A stretch of 64,000 bases of DNA. Source: Dyadobacter pollutisoli (lineage in GTDB: Bacteria; Bacteroidota; Bacteroidia; Cytophagales; Spirosomataceae). The position numbers were made by a program, and so were the translations under genes. Shown piece after piece: positions 18,937 to 27,978 of this stretch (within the stretch, counting starts at the first letter, position 1; every line of letters starts with the position of its first letter). The DNA lies in assembly GCF_026625565.1 (NCBI RefSeq), contig NZ_CP112998.1, forward strand, positions 7,624,351 to 7,688,350, written 5' to 3'. The notes beneath the pieces are model-generated. The model was not told the origin of the DNA. It did no database searches and saw nothing but the letters and a program-made list of their open reading frames with translations.

Positions 18937-20088
18937 ATGAAGGCAATTTCTATATTCTGCAGTGTTCTATTTTTGGTTAGTAATGTATTCGGTCAAACCG
19001 CCGAGCTATGTCAGGGCGCGTATTTTACAGAGCCTGAGGGCAAAACGTTTCTCGAAAAACATGCAGTATCTTCCAAGTTGGAGTGGGAAACCCGGGCCGA
19101 AAAAATCAAAAAGCAGATCCGTGAAGGTATGGGGCTGACAAGCCTTCCCGCCAAACCAACCTCGAAACCCATTGTTCACAGCAAAAAGGTAATGGATGGC
19201 TATACCATTGAAAACGTGGCGTTTGAGAGCATGCCAGGGATATATGTGACAGGAAATTTGTACAGGCCGATCAAAAAACAGAAATCATATGCCGGAATTT
19301 TGTGCCCGCACGGGCATGGTGAAAACCCGCACGGCAGGTTCCGTGAGCAGACGCAGAAACGTTGCGCGACGCTTGCCAGAATGGGCGCCGTGGTGTTTGT
19401 ATATGATATGGTGGGGCAGGGCGATTCGAAGCAATGTGAACACAAAATGGCCAAAGCATTGAAACTTCAAACCATCAACAGCATTCGCTCGCTGGATTAT
19501 CTTTTGTCCATTCCCGGCATTGATCCTGAAAGAGTGGCAGTAACCGGCGAGTCAGGCGGAGGTACTCAGACCTTCCTGTTGGCTGCCTTGGACAATCGCG
19601 TAAAAGTGTCGGTACCAGTGGTCATGGTGTCTGCCCATTTCTTTGGCGGATGTGTGTGTGAAAGCGGGTTGCCGATTCATAAAAAAGGAGACTACCAGAC
19701 CAATAATGTGGAGATAGCAGCACTCGCAGCACCTCGTCCCATGATCATGATCTCTGACGGTGGTGATTGGACTAAAAATACCCCGGAAGTAGAATATCCC
19801 TTCATCCAGAATATTTACGGGCTTTACGGTAAAAAGAGCCAACTCGAAGCGGTTCATTTGGCCGATGAAAAACACGATTATGGCCCGTCGAAAAGAAAAG
19901 CAATGTATGGTTTCATGGCAAAACACCTCGGCCTGGATCTCAAATCGGTGACAGATGCTCAGGGTAATATTGATGAAGGTCCCTCAAAACTGCTTGAAAT
20001 CAAAGATCTTGAAGTTTTCAACACAGCGCATCCCCGGCCAGCCAATGCGGTGATGGGTGATGAAGCGGTACTAAGCCTTTTGCAGTAA
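18937..20088 (+). CDS. Secreted alpha/beta hydrolase (acetyl-xylan-esterase-like)
   Basis: The 383-residue protein has a signal peptide (MKAISIFCSVLFLVSNVFGQ) and an alpha/beta-hydrolase domain with the nucleophile elbow GESGGG (S206), an oxyanion strand in ILCPHGHGENPHG, and likely acid and histidine residues in MISDGGDW and EKHDYGPSKR. The VSAHFFGGCVCESGLPIH stretch is typical of the esterase subgroup annotated as acetylxylan-esterase-like or Abhydrolase_7. The substrate is probably an ester on a plant or microbial polysaccharide but cannot be read from sequence. It is followed after 14 bases by a gluconate-type permease gene, so both may serve uptake of a sugar acid released by ester cleavage. 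Confidence 0.85.
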   Translation: MKAISIFCSVLFLVSNVFGQTAELCQGAYFTEPEGKTFLEKHAVSSKLEWETRAEKIKKQIREGMGLTSLPAKPTSKPIVHSKKVMDGYTIENVAFESMPGIYVTGNLYRPIKKQKSYAGILCPHGHGENPHGRFREQTQKRCATLARMGAVVFVYDMVGQGDSKQCEHKMAKALKLQTINSIRSLDYLLSIPGIDPERVAVTGESGGGTQTFLLAALDNRVKVSVPVVMVSAHFFGGCVCESGLPIHKKGDYQTNNVEIAALAAPRPMIMISDGGDWTKNTPEVEYPFIQNIYGLYGKKSQLEAVHLADEKHDYGPSKRKAMYGFMAKHLGLDLKSVTDAQGNIDEGPSKLLEIKDLEVFNTAHPRPANAVMGDEAVLSLLQ

Positions 20089-20102
20089 ACCGCGGACCTC
20101 CG

Positions 20103-21437
20103 ATGATCATATTTATAGTTCTTGCTGCCATTGTATTTATTGTTTTAAGTTCTACGGTTTTAAAAATGCACCCGCTGGTGGGCCTGCTGCTGGCGGCGAT
20201 AGGGGTAGGGGTTTTTGCCGGGCTACCTATCGACAAACTTGCTGAAACGATTGGTAAAGGTTTTGGAGAATTAATGTCCAAAATCGGCCTGATGGTGATT
20301 CTGGGATGTGTCATCGGTGCCATTCTCGATAAATCGGGTGCGGCTATCAAGGTGGCTGACGTAATTTTGAAATTGTTTGGAGAAAAAAGACCTGCATTTG
20401 CTATGTCGGTTATCGGCGGGATTGTAGGTATACCCGTATTTTGTGATTCAGGGTTTATCATTCTTCATAAGCTGAATCAAATCGTTGCGAAAAGGACTAA
20501 ACAGCCGCTGGGTACCATTGCATTGTCATTGTCTGGCGGCCTTTTTGCCACGCATACATTGGTCCCGCCTACGCCCGGGCCACTCTCCGCCGCGGGGAAT
20601 CTCGGCATAGCAGATTCTGTCGGTGTGGTGATCCTGATCGGCTTGATCGTCTCCATTCCAAGTCTTTTCCTTTCCACCTGGTTTGCCGGGAAATATGCCA
20701 GGAAAGTAGAGCTGACCGAGACTTCGGCAGTTGAGGAGCCCATACTTCTTCGGGAAGAGCAGCTACCTCCCGCCTGGAAAGCATTCATGCCGATCGTATT
20801 GCCCATTTTGTTGATCACGCTGGCATCATTTGCCAAAATCCTGAATTTCCCAGAGGTATGGATCAAATGGCTGGGATTCCTGGGCAGCCCACTCGTTTCG
20901 TTTCTGCTGGCCATTTTTTTCAGCTATTCTTTATTTCCGGAGTATGCCGCCGAACGTATGATGTCTTGTTTCAAAAGTGGAATCGAACATTGCGGAACTA
21001 CTCTGGTGTTGGTGGGTGCGGGGGGAGCATTTGGCGCGATATTAAAAGAAACTTCACTCAAAGAAATGGTTAGTCAATGGCTGTTACATAACGAAATGTC
21101 TGGCGGATATTTACTGATGATCGCATTTCTGATAGCAGCATTCTTCAAAACGGCGCAGGGGTCAACAACTTCCTCTATGGTGTTGACAACAAGTATATTA
21201 GCACCATTGCTGGCATCGCTGGGCTTTGTAACACCGATTCAGATTACATTAGTAGTGATGGCCGTAGGAAGCGGGGCTATGATTGTTTCCCATACCAATG
21301 ATGCATGGTTCTGGGTCGTTTCACAGTTTACAGGAATTTCATCGAGAGATACTTATCGCACTCACACGATCCTGACGGGATTGCAGGGATTAGCAAGCTT
21401 TGCTACGACGATGGTGTTGTATTGGATATTGGGATAA
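20103..21437 (+). CDS. GntP-family gluconate-type permease
   Basis: The 444-residue protein is very hydrophobic, with about 12 to 14 transmembrane segments over its whole length. Family motifs are visible: MHPLVGLLLAAIGVG at the start, GIVGIPVFCDSGFIIL, and GLFATHTLVPPTPGPL, all characteristic of GntP/Idn transporters, which import gluconate or related sugar acids with protons. The C-terminal part has GSTTSSMVLTTS and MIVSHTNDAWFW, also typical. It is translationally close to the upstream esterase gene (14-base gap). The exact substrate is unknown. Confidence 0.93.
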   Translation: MIIFIVLAAIVFIVLSSTVLKMHPLVGLLLAAIGVGVFAGLPIDKLAETIGKGFGELMSKIGLMVILGCVIGAILDKSGAAIKVADVILKLFGEKRPAFAMSVIGGIVGIPVFCDSGFIILHKLNQIVAKRTKQPLGTIALSLSGGLFATHTLVPPTPGPLSAAGNLGIADSVGVVILIGLIVSIPSLFLSTWFAGKYARKVELTETSAVEEPILLREEQLPPAWKAFMPIVLPILLITLASFAKILNFPEVWIKWLGFLGSPLVSFLLAIFFSYSLFPEYAAERMMSCFKSGIEHCGTTLVLVGAGGAFGAILKETSLKEMVSQWLLHNEMSGGYLLMIAFLIAAFFKTAQGSTTSSMVLTTSILAPLLASLGFVTPIQITLVVMAVGSGAMIVSHTNDAWFWVVSQFTGISSRDTYRTHTILTGLQGLASFATTMVLYWILG

Positions 21438-21610
21438 TGGATGCCTCCCGGATGGTGTCATATCGGGATGATATCGGAGATGGTATCGTACCGGATGGCA
21501 TGGCGTCATGCCGGATGGGATGGTATCGTACCGGATGGCGATGGCGCCGTGCCGGATGGCGATGGTATCGTACCGGATGGCATGATAGCCCAGGACTTAA
21601 GTCCTGGGCT
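21438..21610. repeat. Imperfect 20-21-bp tandem repeats ending in a 24-bp perfect palindrome
   Basis: From about 21452 to 21582 the sequence repeats units such as atggcgatggtatcgtaccgg with variation, each containing a small internal dyad (GGTATCGTACC, GGCGCCGTGCC). The array ends at a perfect 24-bp palindrome at 21587-21610, with half site AGCCCAGGACTT. This is the same design as the array at 8783 (tandem repeats beside a CCCAGG/CCTGGG palindrome) with a different repeat unit, and again lies between two convergent genes (GntP permease and sucC). Confidence 0.85.
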
Positions 21611-21635
21611 ATTGGGTATGCGGTATGCGGATGGG

Positions 21636-22859
21636 TTAGACGCCTAACTCGGCCAGAACTTCTGATACCTTTGTTGCGGCTTCTTTGAATTCGATCGCTG
21701 AATATACTTTCAGGCCTGACTCATTGATGATACGTGCACCTTCTTCCGCATTGGTTCCCTGTAGACGAACGATGATTGGTACTGGAATCTCGCCAATCGC
21801 CTTGTAAGCTTCTACAACACCAGCTGCAACACGGTCGCAACGAACAATACCACCGAAGATGTTGATCAGGATAGCCTTTACATTAGGGTCTTTCAAAATG
21901 ATACGGAAACCTGCTTCAACGGTACGGGCGTTAGCGCCACCCCCAACATCCAGGAAGTTAGCAGGCTCGCCGCCCGAAAGCTTGATAATATCCATGGTAG
22001 CCATCGCAAGACCGGCACCATTTACCATACAACCTACGTTTCCATCCAGTTTGACGTAGTTCAGGTTGTTAGCACCTGCTTCTACTTCCAAAGGATCTTC
22101 TTCGTTGGTATCGCGCATTTCAGCCAGTTCAGGGTGACGATACAATGCATTGTCATCCAGGTCAACTTTGGCATCAACGGCAAGGATTTTATTGTCAGAT
22201 GTTTTCAAAACCGGGTTGATTTCGAACATCGCTGAATCACTTTCAATATAAGCTTTGTAAAGAGAGGTGATGAATTTCACCATTTCTTTGAACGCATCGC
22301 CTTCAAGGCCCAACGCAAAAGCTACTTTGCGTGCCTGGAATGGCTGCAAGCCTACTTTTGGATCAATCCACTCTTTCATGATCTTTTCAGGCGTATGCTC
22401 TGCAACTTCCTCAATGTCCATTCCACCTTCGGTGCTGGCCATGATCACATTACAGTTTTTACCGCGGTCAAGCAGGATAGAAAGATAGTACTCTTTCGGC
22501 TCGCTAGGTCCTGGATAATATACATCTTCGGCAATAAGCACTTTGTTGACACGCTTTCCATCGGGTCCGGTCTGATGCGTAACCAACACTTTGCCCAAAA
22601 TATTATTGGATATGGTGCGCACATCTTCAACAGATTTTGCGAGGGCAACACCACGTTGTTCGGTTCCAACGATGCGGCCTTTTCCACGTCCACCTGCGTG
22701 GATCTGTGATTTTACAACATACCATTTGGTACCAGTCTGCTGGCTAAGCTCACGCGCAACTTCAACTGCCTTGTCCGGAGTGTCGGCTACGAGCCCTTCC
22801 TGAATACGCACACCGTATTTTTTAAGAACGCTTTTGCCTTGATATTCGTGAATATTCAT
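21636..22859 (-). CDS. sucC: Succinate--CoA ligase (ADP-forming) beta subunit
   Basis: The 407-residue protein begins MNIHEYQGKSVLKKYGV, the canonical N-terminus of SucC. An ATP-grasp domain (about 1-240) precedes the CoA-ligase domain with NGAGLAMATMDIIKLSGGEPANF and INIFGGIVRCDRVA. With the alpha subunit SucD it converts succinyl-CoA to succinate with nucleotide phosphorylation in the citric acid cycle. sucD is not next to it; the neighbour upstream is a divergent ABC ATPase gene. Length matches the family. Confidence 0.97.
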   Translation of the reverse strand: MNIHEYQGKSVLKKYGVRIQEGLVADTPDKAVEVARELSQQTGTKWYVVKSQIHAGGRGKGRIVGTEQRGVALAKSVEDVRTISNNILGKVLVTHQTGPDGKRVNKVLIAEDVYYPGPSEPKEYYLSILLDRGKNCNVIMASTEGGMDIEEVAEHTPEKIMKEWIDPKVGLQPFQARKVAFALGLEGDAFKEMVKFITSLYKAYIESDSAMFEINPVLKTSDNKILAVDAKVDLDDNALYRHPELAEMRDTNEEDPLEVEAGANNLNYVKLDGNVGCMVNGAGLAMATMDIIKLSGGEPANFLDVGGGANARTVEAGFRIILKDPNVKAILINIFGGIVRCDRVAAGVVEAYKAIGEIPVPIIVRLQGTNAEEGARIINESGLKVYSAIEFKEAATKVSEVLAELGV

Positions 22860-22949
22860 GAGTATAAAAGTAAATTGGTATTTTCACGGCAAATTAAGGA
22901 ATTAATCAAAACGGGCGTAGATTTCAGTCCAATTATCTTTCTTCTAAAT

Positions 22950-23612
22950 ATGAATTTACTTCAGGCGAGCGGGATCAGGCGGACATACGGTTCTTTACAG
23001 GTTTTGAAGGGAATTGATCTGGAAGTAAAAAAGGGTGAGGTAGTCGCGATAGTTGGTCCTTCGGGAGCGGGAAAAAGTACTTTTTTGCACATTCTGGGCA
23101 CATTGGACAGGCCTGATGAAGGGCAGGTGCTCATAGAAGGAGTGAATGTATTTACTCAAAAAGATAAAGATCTTGCCAAATTCCGAAACGAAAAGATCGG
23201 TTTTATCTTCCAATTTCACAATCTGCTTGCCGAATTTACGGCGCTGGAAAATACCTGTATGCCAGGCTATATCAATGGGTTAGGTAATGAAAAGGAGATT
23301 ATATCCAGAGGGAAAGAACTGCTGGAAATGCTTGGTCTTTCGGGTAGAATGGACCACTTGCCTTCGCAACTGTCAGGCGGTGAGCAACAAAGGGTAGCAG
23401 TGGCAAGGGCGCTGCTGAACAAGCCGTCGATCGTGCTTGCCGACGAACCCAGCGGTAACCTCGACTCACATAATGCTCTGGATCTACACCAGTTGTTTTT
23501 CAAGCTGCGCGACGATTTCGGACAAACTTTCGTGATTGTGACCCACAACGAAGAATTGGCAGAAATGGCAGACCGGCGACTGGTCATGCAGGACGGAATG
23601 ATGCTCCCATAA
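22950..23612 (+). CDS. LolD/MacB-type ABC transporter ATPase
   Basis: The 220-residue protein starts at ATG 22950; an open frame continuing back to 22839 overlaps the sucC start and is not favoured. It has Walker A GPSGAGKS at 36-43, a Q-loop (FIFQFHNLL), the signature LSGGEQQRVAVARAL, Walker B VLADEPSGNLD and a switch histidine (VTHNEEL). The sequence type is that of LolD/MacB ATPases, which act with FtsX-type permeases in lipoprotein release or efflux. No permease gene is adjacent. The gene ends before a terminator at 23693. Confidence 0.93.
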   Translation: MNLLQASGIRRTYGSLQVLKGIDLEVKKGEVVAIVGPSGAGKSTFLHILGTLDRPDEGQVLIEGVNVFTQKDKDLAKFRNEKIGFIFQFHNLLAEFTALENTCMPGYINGLGNEKEIISRGKELLEMLGLSGRMDHLPSQLSGGEQQRVAVARALLNKPSIVLADEPSGNLDSHNALDLHQLFFKLRDDFGQTFVIVTHNEELAEMADRRLVMQDGMMLP

Positions 23613-23692
23613 AAATATTTTTACTCAAATGTGTGACCACGTTTCGATGCTAACGTCTAAATGAGGAAGTTTTTCATAACGTTGAGTAAAGC

Positions 23693-23727
23693 AAATAGCC
23701 GACTGGATTTTCCGGTCGGCTATTTTA
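23693..23727. terminator. Bidirectional Rho-independent terminator
   Basis: AAATAGCCGAC (23693-23703) pairs with GTCGGCTATTT, followed by T residues and preceded by A residues. It lies between the convergent ABC ATPase and groL genes. Confidence 0.8.
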
Positions 23728-23808
23728 TGAGTTTTGAGTTTAAGATTTCAGAGTCAAAAATTAAGACATTAGACTCTAAACTTTCGACTCTAAACTCTTA
23801 ACTAAAAA
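23728..23808. repeat. AT-rich degenerate GACTCTAAACT-type repeats
   Basis: After the terminator the spacer contains GAGTTTAAGATTTCAGAGTC-like words followed by two copies of GACTCTAAACT and a further ACTCTTAAC. They form imperfect direct and inverted repeats just beyond the groL stop. No coding function is suggested. Confidence 0.55.
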
Positions 23809-23809
23809 A

Positions 23810-25441
23810 TTACATCATTCCGCCCATTCCGCCGCCGTGGCTGTGGCCACCGCCTGCAGGAGCTTCTTCTGGTTCGTCAGCAATTACACATTCAGTTGTC
23901 AACAACAGACCTGCGATAGATGCTGCGTTTTCCAAAGCCAAACGTGAAACTTTCTTAGGGTCAATGATACCAGCTTCCAAAAGGTCTGTGTAAACATTGT
24001 CTTTTGCATTGTAACCGTATGATCCTGTTCCTTCTTTCACTTTCGCAACAACTACTGATGGCTCCTGGCCTGAGTTAGAAACGATTGTTCTCAAAGGAGC
24101 CTCCAAAGCTACACGGATAATGTTGATACCGGTTGTTTCGTCTTCGTTGTTTCCAGTAAAGCCTTCCAGAGCAGCAGTTGCACGGATATAAGCTACACCA
24201 CCACCAGCAACGATACCTTCTTCAACAGCAGCACGAGTTGCATGCAATGCGTCGTCAACGCGGTCTTTTTTCTCTTTCATTTCAACCTCAGTTGCAGCAC
24301 CGATATAAAGGATAGCTACACCACCTGACAATTTAGCCAGACGTTCCTGAAGTTTTTCACGGTCGTAGTCAGAAGTTGTATTCTCGATCTGTGCTTTGAT
24401 TTGGTTAACACGGCCCTGAATGTCTTCAGAATTACCTGATCCGTTAACCAAAGTTGTATTGTCTTTGTCGATAATCGCTTTTTCGCAAGTCCCAAGGTAT
24501 TCCAAAGTTGCGTTTTCCAATTTGAAACCGCGCTCTTCTGAAATTACTGTACCACCAGTGATGATTGCGATGTCTTCAAGCATTGCTTTACGACGGTCAC
24601 CAAAACCAGGAGCTTTAACAGCAGCAACTTTCAAGGCGCCGCGGATTTTGTTCACTACCAATGTAGCCAACGCTTCTCCGTCAACATCTTCTGCCAAAAT
24701 AAGCAAAGGACGGCCTGTTTGTGCAACTGCTTCAAGAACCGGAAGCAATTCTTTCATGGAAGAAACTTTCTTCTCAGAGATCAGGATATATGGACGCTCC
24801 AAATCAGCTTCCATTTTCTCTGTATTGGTAACGAAATATGGAGAAAGGTATCCACGGTCAAACTGCATACCTTCCACAGTTTTAACTTCTGTTTCAGTAC
24901 CACGAGCTTCTTCAACAGTGATAACACCTTCTTTTCCTACTTTTTCCATTGCTTCGGCGATCATATTGCCGATTTCTTCGTCATGGTTAGCTGAAATAGT
25001 AGCAACCTGAGCGATTTCTTTGGAAGTAGAAATGTTTTTCTTTTGTGATTCAAGATCTTTAACGATCACTGAAACAGCTTTGTCAATACCGCGTTTCAAA
25101 TCCATTGGATTTGCACCGGCAGCAACGTTCTTAACACCGATTGAGTAGATCGCCTGGGCCAAAACAGTTGCAGTAGTAGTACCATCACCAGCTGAATCAG
25201 CAGTTTTAGAAGCTACTTCTTTCACCAACTGAGCACCCATGTTTTCGATAGGATCTTTCAAATCGATTTCTTTTGCAACAGTAACACCATCCTTAGTGAT
25301 GCTTGGTGAACCGAATTTTTTGTCGATTACAACGTTACGGCCACGAGGTCCCAATGTAACTTTAACGGCGTCAGCCAATGTGTCAACACCACGCTTTATC
25401 TTGTCGCGGGCTTCTGTGTCAAAAAATATTTTCTTAGACAT
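23810..25441 (-). CDS. groL: Chaperonin GroEL
   Basis: The 543-residue protein is a typical GroEL: MSKKIFFDTEARDKIKRGVD at the start, the ATP-site motifs VTLGPRGRNVV and AGDGTTTATVLA, GGVAILYIGAATEVEMKEKKDRVDDA, and a C-terminal Gly-Met tail (GGMGGMM) with an inserted HSHGGG. It forms the folding chamber with GroES, in the cytoplasm. It follows groS by 57 bases on the same strand. Length and motifs are complete. Confidence 0.99.
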   Translation of the reverse strand: MSKKIFFDTEARDKIKRGVDTLADAVKVTLGPRGRNVVIDKKFGSPSITKDGVTVAKEIDLKDPIENMGAQLVKEVASKTADSAGDGTTTATVLAQAIYSIGVKNVAAGANPMDLKRGIDKAVSVIVKDLESQKKNISTSKEIAQVATISANHDEEIGNMIAEAMEKVGKEGVITVEEARGTETEVKTVEGMQFDRGYLSPYFVTNTEKMEADLERPYILISEKKVSSMKELLPVLEAVAQTGRPLLILAEDVDGEALATLVVNKIRGALKVAAVKAPGFGDRRKAMLEDIAIITGGTVISEERGFKLENATLEYLGTCEKAIIDKDNTTLVNGSGNSEDIQGRVNQIKAQIENTTSDYDREKLQERLAKLSGGVAILYIGAATEVEMKEKKDRVDDALHATRAAVEEGIVAGGGVAYIRATAALEGFTGNNEDETTGINIIRVALEAPLRTIVSNSGQEPSVVVAKVKEGTGSYGYNAKDNVYTDLLEAGIIDPKKVSRLALENAASIAGLLLTTECVIADEPEEAPAGGGHSHGGGMGGMM

Positions 25442-25498
25442 AACAATTAATTATTTGAAATAACTTTAAGAGAAACTATGAATTTAAATGGCAGACAA

Positions 25499-25795
25499 TT
25501 AACCAATAATGGCGTAAATGTCTGATTCACGCATAATCAGGATGTCTTTTCCTTCGTATGCTAATTCAGTACCTGAATACTTACCGTACAATACGGTATC
25601 ACCTACTTTTACTGTAAGCGGCTCATCTTTTTTACCCGGGCCAACGGCTACCACGGTTCCACGCTGAGGCTTTTCCTTTGCAGTATCAGGGATAATGATA
25701 CCAAATGCTGTTTTTTCTTCGGCTGGGGCTGGTTCTACAAGAACACGATCAGCCAGAGGTTGTACGTTCACTTGTATTTCTGCTAAAGTTGACAT
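25499..25795 (-). CDS. groS: Co-chaperonin GroES
   Basis: The 98-residue protein has the GroES fold features: VQPLADRVLVEPAPAEEKTAFGIIIPDTAKEKPQRG with the mobile loop, VVAVGPGKK, and VGDTVLYGKYSGTEL. It caps the GroEL chamber. It is the first gene of the groESL unit; the 232-base spacer to the divergent gene at 26028 must hold the promoter, although I did not find a perfect TTTG/TAnnTTTG pair in it. Confidence 0.98.
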   Translation of the reverse strand: MSTLAEIQVNVQPLADRVLVEPAPAEEKTAFGIIIPDTAKEKPQRGTVVAVGPGKKDEPLTVKVGDTVLYGKYSGTELAYEGKDILIMRESDIYAIIG

Positions 25796-26027
25796 AAATA
25801 TTAAACGTTTGTTTTTTTATGATTGTCAGTAATTAATTTGACTGCAAACCGGTAAGCACAATCTATGCCAGCGTATCGGCTCTGACATTTTTTCCGGGAA
25901 GTATGCCAAATTTGTACCTAAACCTGTCGTTATATAATTATAATGCTTTTGTCGTGTCAGGAAAATCAAATAATTGTTTCCGGTTTTGAAAATGCTTAAA
26001 TTTTATCGGCACCAAAGTTAAAATCCT

Positions 26028-26735
26028 ATGACAAACCTCCAGAAGAATTGGTTAACCGAAGGAATTTTTGATTTAGAGTATAAAAAATATGTGCTAATGG
26101 CTTATCTGCAGCACATTGGCAGCGAGTTCACACAAAACCGGCTGCATCCATATTTGCCCGAATTGAAATACCACTTCAACTCTTGCGTTGACATTCAGGC
26201 CAATAAAAGCCAGATAAAAACATCATTTCCCAAAAACCTGACAGGGATCAATTTTCAGCAATGGAGGCTGGAATACGAGGAAACACACCAGGATGATCCC
26301 TATCTCGAAGATTTGAACTACATTCTGGAATTTGCGATCGACCGCTTTTCACGATCCATTGATGAGGGTACCGAGATATTCACGGAAGTAGAAGAGAATG
26401 TGAAAATTTCACCGGTAGGCATCGTCCCGCTTCGTTTACAGGAAGGTTATCTGCTGTTTCTGCATACTTTTCAGCCGCTGGTGAGTGTATTTGAGTACCA
26501 GCTTGCATTATACAATGAAATGAAACAGAGGTATTTGAAAACAACCTTCGTGGAAACGGTGAGAATCGGTATCGGAAACACGGTATCTCAAATCAAAGTA
26601 GATCTCACAAAAAAGAATAAGTCACTTCCGAATCCGGCGACCTATGTTGTGGAATCGCGCTACGACTATCCTTTGCATGAAACCCTCTTGCCGGTCGCCG
26701 AGAAGCTGATGTTGAGAGAAATTAATTTTGCTTAG
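26028..26735 (+). CDS. Conserved-looking hypothetical protein
   Basis: I do not recognise a named family in this 235-residue cytoplasmic protein. It has no signal peptide or membrane segment. It is rich in aromatic and charged residues, with long predicted helices (EYKKYVLMAYLQHIGSEFTQNRLHPYLPELKYHFNSCV) and a central acidic stretch (SIDEGTEIFTEVEENVKISP). Codon use and length suggest a real gene, and the bidirectional terminator at 26764 closes it. It is divergent from groES and convergent with the secG operon. A role cannot be assigned. Confidence 0.8.
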   Translation: MTNLQKNWLTEGIFDLEYKKYVLMAYLQHIGSEFTQNRLHPYLPELKYHFNSCVDIQANKSQIKTSFPKNLTGINFQQWRLEYEETHQDDPYLEDLNYILEFAIDRFSRSIDEGTEIFTEVEENVKISPVGIVPLRLQEGYLLFLHTFQPLVSVFEYQLALYNEMKQRYLKTTFVETVRIGIGNTVSQIKVDLTKKNKSLPNPATYVVESRYDYPLHETLLPVAEKLMLREINFA

Positions 26736-26763
26736 CAGTTATTCGACATAAAATGTCTGAAAC

Positions 26764-26802
26764 AAAGAAAGCTCGCGATGCTGTCATCACGAGCTTTCTT
26801 TT
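26764..26802. terminator. Bidirectional terminator between convergent genes
   Basis: AAAGAAAGCTCG (26764-26775) pairs with CGAGCTTTCTTT (26790-26801). A and T runs on either side make it usable in both directions, for the gene at 26028 and for the secG operon. Confidence 0.85.
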
Positions 26803-26816
26803 ATATGTCTTTCTGC

Positions 26817-27194
26817 TTATTTTGAGCTGTCAGCAGGTGTTGCCGCTGGTGTAGTAGCAGCAGGAGTTGTCGATTTAGCAGGTGCCGGGGCAATATTTCC
26901 GCCTGGTACCGCTGTGTTCTGAGCTTTATCAACATTGACACTGTTAATTCCAGCGCCTGCATCACTTCCGCCTACAACGATATAAGAAGCAAGCGAAATC
27001 AAAATAACGGTACTCGCAAGTCCCCATGTAATTTGTTCCAGCAAGTCGGTGGTTTTCTTAACGCCGAACATTTGTGTAGTTCCAGCTCCGCTAAACTCAC
27101 TTGAAAGTCCTCCCCCTTTTGAATTTTGAACCAAAACAACGAGAATCAATAAAACTGCTACAATCGCAACCAGAATAATCAAACCCAAATACAT
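26817..27194 (-). CDS. secG: Preprotein translocase subunit SecG
   Basis: The 125-residue protein has two transmembrane helices (about 2-20 and 55-75) and the SecG signature NSKGGGLSSEFSGAGTTQMFGVKKTTDLLEQITW between them. The C-terminal 45 residues are an Ala/Pro/Thr-rich tail, common in Bacteroidota SecG. SecG assists SecYE in protein export. It is the last gene of a five-gene minus-strand unit starting with miaB at 31314. Confidence 0.95.
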   Translation of the reverse strand: MYLGLIILVAIVAVLLILVVLVQNSKGGGLSSEFSGAGTTQMFGVKKTTDLLEQITWGLASTVILISLASYIVVGGSDAGAGINSVNVDKAQNTAVPGGNIAPAPAKSTTPAATTPAATPADSSK

Positions 27195-27258
27195 GCCTTA
27201 ATATAATTAATAATGAATGAATGATCGAATGTGTGAATGGTATCTTGCTCAGATATCC
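27195..27258. repeat. Short GAATGA-type repeats before secG
   Basis: The spacer contains AATGAATGAATGATCGAATGTGTGAATG, the same GAATGA word seen in the spacer at 12162-12338. It is only one arm, without the inverted partner. Confidence 0.4.
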
Positions 27259-27918
27259 TTAATAGACGCCACGATACAACTCGCTTAATTTTTTTGCAAA
27301 GTAATTTCTTTTTTCCGGTTTTTTCAAGATCAATTTTTGATAGAGATCAATTGCCTTCTCAATTTTGCCCTGCCGGATTAAAATTTTTGCAAATGCTTCG
27401 GTTTCAATACTTCCGCTGCCGGATTCTGCGACCCTTCCGCTCAAATCAATGGATACTGGTTCCAGATTGGCTTCCTGACGCTGAATACGCGGATTTTTTT
27501 TCATGAAACCCTCAATAATCTGCTGCTGCCTGCGCTGCTCCTCGGATTTTTGAGATTGCTGGGGCGCAGCTTCCTGCTCCACAATACTGATTAATATATC
27601 CTCACCATTTTGCGGGACCGCTTTGTCTTGTGCTTCAATTACTTGCTCAATGTTCACGGAAGCATCATAACGCTCCGTGTCATTCTCGACAAGCTGCTGT
27701 AAAGCCACGCGGCTCAATGCATAAGCAGCAGCACGCGGACGGGTTTCGTCCAGTTTCTCAGCGGAGGCCACGCTGGATGCCTTCGCTAAAAGAGAGTAGG
27801 AGATCTGGCAAAAAGGAAATGCTTTGATCGTAGCTTCCAGTTGAGGGATCACATCTGCACCAACCGCATGCGGGCGTTTTACCAATTGGCTGAATGTATC
27901 CTTGTCAATGATTGCCAT
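27259..27918 (-). CDS. Operon-linked hypothetical protein with a C-terminal TPR-like segment
   Basis: The 219-residue protein has no signal peptide. The N-terminal half is helical and packed with hydrophobic residues (PQLEATIKAFPFCQISYSLLAKAS). A charged glutamine/glutamate-rich linker follows (about 120-145), and the last 50 residues (TEAFAKILIRQGKIEKAIDLYQKLILKKPEKRNYFAKKL) look like one TPR pair. It sits between lptE and secG in an envelope-biogenesis operon, which suggests but does not prove an envelope-related role. The exact function is unknown. Confidence 0.8.
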   Translation of the reverse strand: MAIIDKDTFSQLVKRPHAVGADVIPQLEATIKAFPFCQISYSLLAKASSVASAEKLDETRPRAAAYALSRVALQQLVENDTERYDASVNIEQVIEAQDKAVPQNGEDILISIVEQEAAPQQSQKSEEQRRQQQIIEGFMKKNPRIQRQEANLEPVSIDLSGRVAESGSGSIETEAFAKILIRQGKIEKAIDLYQKLILKKPEKRNYFAKKLSELYRGVY

Positions 27919-27978
27919 GAAAATGTGCGGGTGTTAATTTTGAAATAAGAAGATGAAATTAGGTAAAATGAATGTCTC

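Noticed and set aside
21305..21688. Open frame over the second repeat array
   Set aside because: It overlaps the permease 3' end and the repeat/palindrome, and its codons simply reflect the repeats.
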